Both the position numbers and the translations under genes were made by a program. A DNA stretch of 64,000 nt from Microdochium bolleyi (lineage: Eukaryota; Ascomycota; Sordariomycetes; Xylariales; Microdochiaceae), in contig KQ964245.1 in NCBI GenBank assembly GCA_001566295.1, forward strand, positions 3,787,524 to 3,851,523, given 5' to 3'. Positions 56,512 through 64,000 of this stretch are shown in pieces (positions within the stretch are counted from its first letter, which is position 1; each line of letters opens with the position of its first letter). The notes beneath the pieces are model-generated. The model saw only the letters and a list, made by a program, of their open reading frames with translations, was not told the DNA's origin and did no database searches.

Positions 56512-56902
56512 ATGTCAGCCATGAGATCGTCCGCGCTCCGCGCCAGTACCCGCGCCACGGCCACGACGCTGAGCCGGCCTGCTGTGCTGCCCTTGACCTG
56601 CCGAACATATGCCTCTTCTCAGCCTCCGCGTTCGCAGAGCCCACCGGCGAAGGCTCCGGAGAACAGCGAGTAAGTGTCGTCCCCGATGGTTGCGGCAGCG
56701 TCGTCTTGTGCCAAAGTGCTGACCTCGCGGCCAATACAACAGTAAAGCCATGTACGGCTACGTTGCCATCGGTCTGGGGATCGGCGCTGGGTTCTTCTTT
56801 CTCATGAGCCGGCCCACGAGAGCTGCAGATGCGGCGATGAAGCAGTCAACGATTCCGGGGTCGCCAGGCAAGCAGAACCTGAAGGGAGGTGACGAGAAGT
56901 AA
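56512..56902 (+). CDS. Small mitochondrial single-pass membrane protein, unknown function
   Basis: Two exons (56512-56669, 56743-56902) join in frame to 105 residues. The N-terminus (MSAMRSSALRASTRATATTL, then SRPAVLPLTCRTYASSQPPR) is a typical mitochondrial presequence; RTYASS resembles a processing site. After the splice junction comes one membrane segment, YGYVAIGLGIGAGFFFLMSR, and a short polar tail ending GKQNLKGGDEK. Layout (presequence, short linker, one transmembrane helix, Lys-rich tail) suits a small inner-membrane protein, but I do not recognise a named family. The second ATG at 56521 is equally possible as start. The next gene, PRCC-like, follows on the same strand 340 bases later. 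Confidence 0.7.
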
Positions 56903-57242
56903 GGCACATTTTGTAATGGTTCAGTACGAGTGGAACTTCTTTCGAGGCCAGTTAGGCGCATATTCGGGGCAAAACATTATGGAAGCAGATTATGGGTGTA
57001 TTGATCCAGCGCTCGAAGCAGAGGTGACTGGCATGGTGATGATGCTGGCTTTATGCCGCCAACCATGTGAATAGTGCTTGTGCTTGCCCCACTTAATCAG
57101 AGCGGCTCTCGTTCTAGAACCACGAATTTCAGTGCGCTGGCGGCTCAGCGCCACACATCTTCAAAAGAGAACATCGCAAATCAACAGGTTCTTTCTCCGC
57201 ACGCAACCCACATCACCACAGCCAGAGCCCAGCAAGGTCACC
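56903..57242. other. Gap between the small mitochondrial gene and the PRCC-like gene
   Basis: A 340-base stretch with the 3' UTR of the upstream gene and the leader of the PRCC-like gene. The PRCC-like frame extends upstream without stops to 57078, but this part lacks conserved sequence. Confidence 0.45.
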
Positions 57243-58478
57243 ATGGGCCTCGTCGAGTACTCAGACTCGGAGTCTGACTCGGAGACGACACAGCAGCCAC
57301 CGCCGAAGCCGACACCCGCTACCGCTGCTGCCAGCAACAGCAGCAGCACAGCCAAGAAGCCGTTCCAGAGAATCGTCGACCGGTCGAAGCCCGGCAAGAT
57401 CGTGGTCAGCCTTCCTGGCGCCGCGCGCACAGCACAGACCGATGCCAAGCAGGATGAACCCCCCGCGAAGCGGGCGCGGATAGGCGGCGGCGGCGGCGGC
57501 GCGTTCAGCGGTTTCAACGCGCTTCTCCCACCACCGAAGAACGTCGGCAAGCCTGCGGCTGCGGTGGCCAGCGGCAGCGGCAAGACGGCGCCGCGGCCGG
57601 GCGTGAATCTCAAGACCGGTGCGACGCCCGGGTTCAGTCGCGACACCGATCTGGACGACAGCAGCAACGGCTTCGGCTCGAGCGCGGAGCCTTCGATACC
57701 GGCAGGACAGAAGCCGGCAGACGAGGTCAAGCTCGTGGGCAAGCCGATGATGTTCAAGCCGCTGTCGGTGTCGAGGAAACCCGCGAAGAAAGTCGCGGCA
57801 CCGAAATCGACGAGCACAGCTGCCAAAGCCGCAACACCTGCAGCACCGACTGAAACCTCGAAACAAACGGCATCTAGTCAAGAAAGCGCGCCCACACAGA
57901 CAACCGACGAGCCACCCAAGAAGAAGAAGAAGATCTCGATGTTCTCTATATCGCAGGAGGACGACGGCCCAACAAGCGCAGCAACAAACGGCGGCACGGG
58001 GGTGTACGAGCCGGTCTTCTCAGACGACACGGGCGTCTCCACACAGGAAGCCTTCGCGCAGTACGACGCGCAGTACGCGAACCCCGCAGCATCTTCGTCG
58101 TCCGCAGACTACAGCAGCTACCACCAGCAGCCCTCGACCCAGAGCGGCGACAGCCTCGACTCGATAGCGTCGGACCTGAACCTGTCGGCCGCGGCGCGGC
58201 GCGAGCTGTTCGGGCGCAAGGGGGCGGCCGACCCGACGCAGTCGGCCAGCCGGGTCATCAACTTCAACACGGACCGCGAGTACGCGGCCAACGAGGAGCT
58301 GCGCGCCAGCGGCGAGGCGCAGCCCACGTACAACCCCGTCCGGGCCATCGCGCCGGGCAAGCACAACCTGCGCCAGCTCGTCAACCAGGTCCAGAACCAG
58401 CGCGACGCGCTCGAGGAGAGCTTCGCAACGGGCCACAGGAACAGGAGCGAGGCCAGTGCCAAGTATGGGTGGAGATGA
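57243..58478 (+). CDS. PRCC-family protein (mitotic checkpoint regulator / spliceosome-associated)
   Basis: A single frame gives 411 residues. The start MGLVEYSDSESDSE matches the family's acidic N-terminal motif (LVxYxDSxS). A long low-complexity region follows, with a nuclear-localisation-like EPPAKRARIGGGGGG and a PPKKKKKISMFSI segment. The C-terminal PRCC domain is visible from about residue 330: SAAARRELFGRKG, INFNTDREYAANEELRASGE, then YNPVRAIAPGKHNLRQLVNQ and VQNQRDALEESFATGHRNRS. Human PRCC is a nuclear protein tied to splicing and mitotic checkpoint function; the role of fungal homologues is inferred. The ATG at 57243 is chosen over one at 57078 because of the conserved start. The stop TGA is the first of six tandem TGA triplets. 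The gene converges on an uncharacterised gene. Confidence 0.85.
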   Translation: MGLVEYSDSESDSETTQQPPPKPTPATAAASNSSSTAKKPFQRIVDRSKPGKIVVSLPGAARTAQTDAKQDEPPAKRARIGGGGGGAFSGFNALLPPPKNVGKPAAAVASGSGKTAPRPGVNLKTGATPGFSRDTDLDDSSNGFGSSAEPSIPAGQKPADEVKLVGKPMMFKPLSVSRKPAKKVAAPKSTSTAAKAATPAAPTETSKQTASSQESAPTQTTDEPPKKKKKISMFSISQEDDGPTSAATNGGTGVYEPVFSDDTGVSTQEAFAQYDAQYANPAASSSSADYSSYHQQPSTQSGDSLDSIASDLNLSAAARRELFGRKGAADPTQSASRVINFNTDREYAANEELRASGEAQPTYNPVRAIAPGKHNLRQLVNQVQNQRDALEESFATGHRNRSEASAKYGWR

Positions 58479-58493
58479 TGATGATGATGATGA
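58476..58493 (+). repeat. Six tandem TGA triplets at the PRCC-like stop codon
   Basis: The stop codon is followed in the same frame by five more TGA triplets, forming a trinucleotide microsatellite across the end of the reading frame. Confidence 0.9.
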
Positions 58494-58679
58494 CAATAGG
58501 GGGATGGCACTGCAGCCACTGGAGCGGTCGGGCGTTCTTCTTTCACAATTGATACCCAAGTGGCCGTACAAGAAAACAAAGTTTGGTCATCATTCGTCAG
58601 TAGTAAATATACTATATACAGGAAAAGCCGCTCCGGCTATGGATATCACAATCTCTCTTCCACGTGGAGAATACAATCT

Positions 58680-58706
58680 ACACGCACGCACGCACGCACG
58701 CACGCC
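58680..58706 (+). repeat. ACGC tetranucleotide microsatellite
   Basis: About six copies of CACG in a row, in the convergent space between the PRCC-like gene and the uncharacterised 644-residue gene, probably inside a 3' UTR. Confidence 0.85.
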
Positions 58707-58758
58707 TGCCCTGTATGGCCTGTATGGCTCGCGGCCAGGAACTCATCTCCAGCGAAAA

Positions 58759-60693
58759 TCACCAAGTCTCGACCGGTGCCGTCCGCTTGTCGTCCCAGCT
58801 CCCGTCGCGGGAGAACAGGAACCCCCACTCCCCGCGCGTGATGGGCGATATGTCGTCGTACCCGTTCGGCGTCATGGGGCCCAGCTTCTCCGACTTGCGC
58901 CGGTCGCCGATGCCGCCGCCGCCGCCCTTGCTGTTGGGCCCGTCGACGGGGGACAGCAGCTCGTCGATGTTGCTCCAGAACGGCATCCCGTGGAAGGGCC
59001 GCGCGGTCCTGTCGCCGTGCTCGCTCTCGTCGTCTTCGTCTTCGTCTTCGTCTTTGGCAACGTCTCTGCTTGAGGGCGCTTTCTCGATCTTGACCTCGAT
59101 CGTGGTCGGCGCGGTCTGAAGCGTCAGCTTTGGCGCCTTCACGTTGAGCCTGCGCGGCGATGGTATCTGTGGTTGGTGGTGGTGGTGGTGCTGCTGCTGC
59201 TGATCGGCTACATGCGGCTCTGGCGAGACAGCCTTCGGCCGGACGATGATAGGCATGACAGGCCCGCCGCTGGCGAGATTCGCCGTGCTGATCTTGAGCA
59301 CCGGCATTGCCGCCACGGGCTCGGTGGGCGACATGGCGGCGGCGGCGGCGGCCGCCTTCCTCGCGACCGGCGTCGCCCTCCCCGGAGGCGGCGTCCCGAT
59401 CTTGACCATCCTGCGCGCCATCAGTGCCTCCTCGCGCTCGCGCGCCTCCTCGTCCTCGGCGGGCGACGGCTCAAACGCCCCAACCCGCCCAGCGCCGCCA
59501 TACGCGCGCTTGTACATGCGCTCGACGGCCGCCAGCGCGCTCGGGCTGACGCGGATCCAGTCGTAGCTGCGGTGCAGGTCGGAGCGCGGGATCTGCCGCG
59601 GGCGGCCGATGCTGCTGCAGCTGCCGAAGTACCCTGTCCCGGTGCTGCCACCGCCGCCGAGGACGAGGCGCCGCAGCTCGTCGACGGTCTCCTCGATGCG
59701 CGTCTGCGCGACGGCCTTGTCCGTTCCCGCCGCCGCGCGCGCGTAGCACGCCAGCGCCGCCTTGAACGTGTACAGCCTGTCGAGGCCGAGCAGTGTCAGC
59801 CCTTCGGACGAGAAGAGCACCTCGTTCTGGAGGATGCTGCGGCGGATCAGGTCCGCGTTGAGACCGCACGCTGCGGCAGTCGTGGCGGGCGGCAGCAGCG
59901 GCGACGGTGTGCTGCCTGACCCGGAGCCGGCGCCGTGGAGGAGGGAGAACTTGCGTGAGGCCTTCTCCAGCGTGGCCCGGACCGTCTTGTCGTCCTTGAA
60001 CGACAGCGGGGTCGTGTAGATCAGGCGGAGGCCGAATTCCTCACTCCCACCACTGCCAGGACTTGGCGTCGTGGTAGCCCCTCCCCCGCCTCCTGCCCCT
60101 GCGCGCCCGGCGGACGACGACATGGCCGAGGACACGCTGCTCATGATGCTCCCGGGCGTGTGCGGCGTCATGGGCGTGCACGGCATCGAGGCGCCGGGCG
60201 TCGGGGGCCAGAAGCGGTGCCGCGGGCTGGGCAGGTTGCTGCTGCTGCTGTCGTGCTGGAACATGGGCGAGGATACGGCGCTCGCCGGCCCGTCGCCGGC
60301 GGCTGACGAGGTGGAGTACAGCGATGCCAGCGAGGCGTGTGTGCCCTTGCGCACGAGCGAGCGGAACCCGGCGGCGACACTTGACGGGGAGCGCAGGGAC
60401 AGCGATGGAGAGACCATGCTGCCTGCCGATGGCGGCGGAGATGTCGGCGTTGGCGGGACCGAGTATTGCTGTGCGGCACCAGAAGTAGCAGTGGTAGCAT
60501 ACGTTGCCGGCAGCTGGTAGTCCCTGCGAACGACGACGAGGGTGATGTGCAGGGCTTTCCGGGCAAGGCGCTTCGAGGTGTACTCGAGAGCGTCGGTGAG
60601 GTTGGCGGGCAGGCTGTGCTGCGGGTCGAGGATGGAGATGCCGGCCTCGAGGGGCGAGGAGATGCGCAGCTTGAGCGCGCTGGTGGCCGTCAT
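58759..60693 (-). CDS. Uncharacterised 644-residue fungal protein
   Basis: A single frame encodes 644 residues. I do not recognise a named function. The N-terminal region looks like a folded module: LKLRISSPLEAGISILDPQH, then LTDALEYTSKRLARKALHIT and LVVVRRDYQLP. It is interrupted by a Ser/Pro-rich insertion (about 65-215) and resumes with EEFGLRLIYTTPLSFKDDKT, then VRATLEKASRKFSLL, DLIRRSILQNEVLFSSEGL and LYTFKAALACYARAAAG. This is consistent with a split alpha/beta module found in filamentous fungi. The C-terminal 250 residues are disordered with Ala, His and Asp/Glu runs. No signal peptide or membrane helix is present. The final segment, PITRGEWGFLFSRDGSWDDK, looks conserved. The start MTATSALKLRISSP sits right at the first predicted strand. 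Confidence 0.75.
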   Translation of the reverse strand: MTATSALKLRISSPLEAGISILDPQHSLPANLTDALEYTSKRLARKALHITLVVVRRDYQLPATYATTATSGAAQQYSVPPTPTSPPPSAGSMVSPSLSLRSPSSVAAGFRSLVRKGTHASLASLYSTSSAAGDGPASAVSSPMFQHDSSSSNLPSPRHRFWPPTPGASMPCTPMTPHTPGSIMSSVSSAMSSSAGRAGAGGGGGATTTPSPGSGGSEEFGLRLIYTTPLSFKDDKTVRATLEKASRKFSLLHGAGSGSGSTPSPLLPPATTAAACGLNADLIRRSILQNEVLFSSEGLTLLGLDRLYTFKAALACYARAAAGTDKAVAQTRIEETVDELRRLVLGGGGSTGTGYFGSCSSIGRPRQIPRSDLHRSYDWIRVSPSALAAVERMYKRAYGGAGRVGAFEPSPAEDEEAREREEALMARRMVKIGTPPPGRATPVARKAAAAAAAMSPTEPVAAMPVLKISTANLASGGPVMPIIVRPKAVSPEPHVADQQQQHHHHHQPQIPSPRRLNVKAPKLTLQTAPTTIEVKIEKAPSSRDVAKDEDEDEDDESEHGDRTARPFHGMPFWSNIDELLSPVDGPNSKGGGGGIGDRRKSEKLGPMTPNGYDDISPITRGEWGFLFSRDGSWDDKRTAPVETW

Positions 60694-62589
60694 GGTTGTT
60701 TGGAGAGCTGGGGATATGTCGCTAAGGAAGGGACGGTGGGTGCTGTGTGAGGTTGGCGGAAAGTGACGAGTATGCCGTTTACGGGGTCGACTAGTAAAAG
60801 TGACTCTCCTTGTTGTATCGAGGTTTTGTGGAAGGAATGGACGCGGAAACGCTTGCTCGAGCCAAGAACAAACAACGACGACAATGGCGGCGGCAACAAC
60901 AACTGGCGATGGTGTCGACGACTGCCTTGGGGATCAGTGACGTGACGTGAGGGCCAAGGAGGGAAGGATAGAGTTATAAGGTTCCCGCAGGAACGGAACT
61001 CGGTGCCCCTGACATGGAGATGCTTGAATCACACCACGCCGTACAGCACAGTCTGGGGCAGGCAAGCAGCGGCACATGTGCCGGTGTTTCAAGAACTTGA
61101 CGAGTCTAAAAACAGAATCGAAACAAAGTGCCGATGTGGGTGCGTGAAACACGCGCTGGTCTTTGAGATGGGTTTATTTTGGGCTCTCCGTGCATCGATC
61201 GGTGCTAGCTCTGGACCAGCTGGTCGCCAGCGTGCTGCCGCAGAACGAGCCAAGGAGGAATAAGCTCTGAGCAATAGGGACCGCGGCGGGCCAGCTGTGG
61301 TGGGGGAAGACAGGGCAAGACAGGCGGCCAGAGGAGAGGGCGAGTTAGCCGCCCGTCCCCCCGTTTCGGCAAGTGCGGGGAGCACCCGCACGGCCCGTGA
61401 TTGGCTGCGGGGCCTGGCAGGGGTCCTGATGCTCGGCGGTTAGCGAGGCCGGGGGTCGGCAGCAGGCACATCTCGTCACACCCAGGGAGTCTCTTTGTGT
61501 CTCACGGCAGATGAGTCGGTCTTGTGGGAAAACAACTCGGGACTCTAGGTCTACAATGTATACCTGCGTGGACCCATCCCCATGGACTACATGTAACCAC
61601 ATCTATTACACGATTATGGACCCTGCCTGTTGTCGAGAGCAAGCACACACGTTATCTCAAGGTGGCATCCGTTGGTTGCAACCATCCTCTGCAGAAGGCC
61701 ACACCGCCAGAAGCAAAATGTACAAATCCCGGCTACCTCACCCACGCCTCGTCTGCATGTTGCCCCAGCCTTATCTCAGCTGTGATATGGTGCCTGTGCC
61801 GGGGCTGGCGCCCCAACCGCGCGCATCCATGCCGCGTTGCAGGTCATCAACAACCACATGGTGCTAGGCCAGCCAGGTCCGAAGACGTGCATGCATGCAC
61901 GCGAGTATGCACAACGAGCCCCCGCTGACCACACCAATCAGCACGTTGCCTGACTCTTGGGTACCTCTTAGTTTGGACTCGCGACCTAATCTCCCTCTCG
62001 TAGTAGTTACCGCTTCATTCCACAACAATGGCTGGAAACACGACCCCGGGGAACCAGGAGAGATGCACGCAATCGCTCCAAGAATAGCTCCATCACATCT
62101 TCGTGCTCCCAGCTCCCGTTGTCAAGAAAATAATGTGGGACTCGATGGCCCGAGACCAACAATATCTCATAGACCCGTTTGCCAGGGGCAAATACACGTA
62201 GGACAACAAGATTTACAGCGTCACCTTGGTTGTACTTCCGTGCAAATTTGGTGCACGAGAGGGGCGGAGCCGGAAGGCACCGACGAGGCAGGTCGGAGCC
62301 AATGTCAGCCTCGACGATAATGTAGCTGGCTGGAAAACTTGGACCTGAGATTGCGGCCTCCCTACCATGGAGATGGAGCAAGACCACGTACCTAACGAGC
62401 ATGTCGAAACAAAGAAGAGAGCACTAATTTCCTTGTCGGGAATTGCCCGTTGTTGCAATAAACATAGAAGTGCTGATAAAATACGAGTTCCATCACCTCC
62501 GCAAGTTTCCCCCCTCCTCCCCACAGCACTATCAAGCCGCACAGCAGTTGTCAATATTACCTTTGCTCATTCCGACCATACCACGAACC
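60694..62589. other. Intergenic region between the 644-residue gene and the multicopper oxidase
   Basis: A 1.9 kb stretch holding the promoter of the uncharacterised gene and the 3' flank of the oxidase gene. Open frames on both strands are short and lack family resemblance. No repeat or RNA gene was recognised. Confidence 0.45.
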
Positions 62590-64000
62590 TCAAATACCCG
62601 AGTCGTCCTGCTTGTACGGCGACGTCGGGTACCACGACTTCCAGCTCGCGCACGTCTCGCCCATCTCGGCGAGGTACGCCGGGTCGCCATCGAGCTGGCG
62701 CGGGATCTCGCTGGCGCGCTCGAGCAGCTGCAGCGAGAGACCCTGGCTGGCGTGCCAGGCGATGTGACAGTGCATGAGCCAGATGCTGGCTCCGGGTTCA
62801 GATAAGGCTCCATGGTCAGCTGGACGTGCTCTAGATAGTGGCTCCGTAGCTCTCCTTCCAGAGACACACACAGAGAGAGAAAGAATAAAGATAGGGAAAG
62901 GGGGTTGAAGAAAGAGAGCAAGACTCACCCAGGATTATCCGTCTTGAACGCGATAACCACATACCCTGTCCCCAGCAGACTGACGGTATCCCTCCGCGGC
63001 GGGTTGCTCAGGTTCAGCCTCACCAGGCCCGGGACGAACGGGCCCCTGCCCTGCGCGAGGACGTAGAAGTCGTGGCCGTGCAGGTGCATCGGGTGCCAGA
63101 CGTTGACGAGCGTGAAGTCCTCGATGACCCAGTACACCCAGTCGTCCATGAGGTCCACCTTGACGACGTTCTGGATCCGAGGGAAGTCCACGCTCACCGG
63201 GCCGCCGCCGTTGTCCTTGCTGTTCTGGTGGACCTTGAGCACCGTCGGGTCGGACCAGTTGACAATCAGCGTCCTGGTGTTGATGGTCCAGTGGTACACG
63301 AGGTCGAGCTCGTAGTACCAGCTGATCTTGAGCCGCTCGCGCACCGCGTCGGGCCCGACGTCGTGCCGAAGGTGCGGCACGAGCTTGTCGTACGGCTCGT
63401 CGGCGCACGAGTCCGTGATGGCGCGGGGCTTGGTCGTCGTGGGCACCGCGGCCCTGTCGGCCCCGGCGTACCGCACGATGCCGAGGATGTTGTCCTTGCT
63501 GTCGTTGTTGTTGAAGTTGCACGCCGTCTGGTAGATCGCGCGCAGCCAGTACAGGCCCCGCGAGTTGATCGGGCTGGGCTTCGCCTCGACGACGACGTCG
63601 TACCGCTGGCCTGACCCCAGCACCACGGCGTCCGTCTCGTACGGCGTGATGGGGACGAAATCGGCCGCAATTACGGTGAGCTTGTGCCCGTCGATGGCGA
63701 ACTTGAAGTACCCGTCCGTCTGCGAGCCGACGAGGCGGAGGAGGTACTTCTTGCCCGGCTCAAACGCCCGGTCAAACTCGAACCGCTGGCCGGTCCCCTT
63801 GCACCTGGGATCAGCCGACCGGGCGCATTCCTCGAATGTGTTCCTGCCGTTGATCAGCCCGTTCTCGGCGTGCGGCTGCTTCAGGGCAATGATGCGCTGC
63901 GTCGTGTCCCATATGTGGAACACGGAGCCGTGGAACCAGTCCATGAGCACCACAGGCCCGAGGTCGACATCGTAGTTGGCCGTCGCGGGCCCGTGGATGA
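62590..64000 (-). CDS. Multicopper oxidase, laccase type (5' part outside the window)
   Basis: Laccase-type oxidases couple substrate oxidation to reduction of oxygen to water. The last exon (62785-62590) and the preceding one (from the window edge to 62929) join in frame as [20 protein letters not shown]. The visible part starts within cupredoxin domain 1 or 2 (HGPATANYDVDLGPVVLMDW) and runs to the end. Copper ligands in the third domain are intact: HPMHLHGHDFYVL and HCHIAWH followed by GLSLQLLE. At the type 1 axial position the residue after GLS is Leu, which in laccases is linked with higher redox potential than Met. The first two histidine motifs (HWHG and HSH) lie beyond the right edge, so completeness and signal peptide cannot be judged. 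A frame at about 62925 tempts an alternative acceptor upstream, but the CAG before CATCTGG restores the family sequence. Confidence 0.92.

Overview
The window is nuclear DNA of a filamentous ascomycete (Pezizomycotina, most likely a Sordariomycete). The evidence is the short GT-AG introns with CTAAC-like branch points, the moderately GC-rich coding regions, and the gene set itself: a fungal cytosolic malate dehydrogenase, the ERMES subunit Mdm34, the yeast-type COQ11, POA1 and ECL1 families, a WSC-domain secreted protein, and a laccase-type multicopper oxidase. The species cannot be named from sequence alone. All splice models were made by eye. Where given, exon phases were checked and joined frames are open from start to stop.

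Layout. 0.8-14.2 kb is a housekeeping block: malate dehydrogenase (+), TRAPP subunit TRS33 (-), a SIZ/PIAS-type SUMO E3 ligase (-), a small DUF2423 nucleolar-type protein (+), the SWR1-complex subunit SWC2/VPS72 (-), and an ECL1-family lifespan-factor homologue (-). 14.2-24.7 kb holds no convincing gene. It is not strikingly AT-rich and has no recognisable transposon. 24.7-34.8 kb resumes with an unrecognised mitochondrial-type protein (-), splicing factor SYF2 (+), COQ11 (-), the YEATS protein YAF9 (+) and MDM34 (-). After a 3.5 kb gap come IPK1 inositol-pentakisphosphate 2-kinase (-), an equilibrative nucleoside transporter (-), an aldehyde dehydrogenase (-) and, divergently, a zinc alcohol dehydrogenase (+). 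48.6-53.1 kb carries an F-box-like protein (-), a POA1-like macrodomain phosphatase (-) and a secreted double-WSC protein (-). After another 3.4 kb gap come a small mitochondrial membrane protein (+), a PRCC-family protein (+), an uncharacterised 644-residue protein (-) and the 3' part of a multicopper oxidase (-) that runs off the right edge.

How the genes relate. Most are unlinked housekeeping genes, and I see no secondary-metabolite cluster. Three local themes stand out. Two subunits of the SWR1 chromatin-remodelling complex (SWC2 and YAF9) lie 18 kb apart. Several mitochondrial functions lie near each other (COQ11, MDM34, the unknown presequence protein). The alcohol and aldehyde dehydrogenases are head to head and could act in sequence on one substrate.

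No clearly new multigene system is visible. The best leads are an in-frame, coding-like extension behind the YAF9 stop codon; an in-frame, stop-free, repeat-bearing intron in the SUMO ligase; the 10 kb gene-free interval; and several unrecognised fungal protein families.
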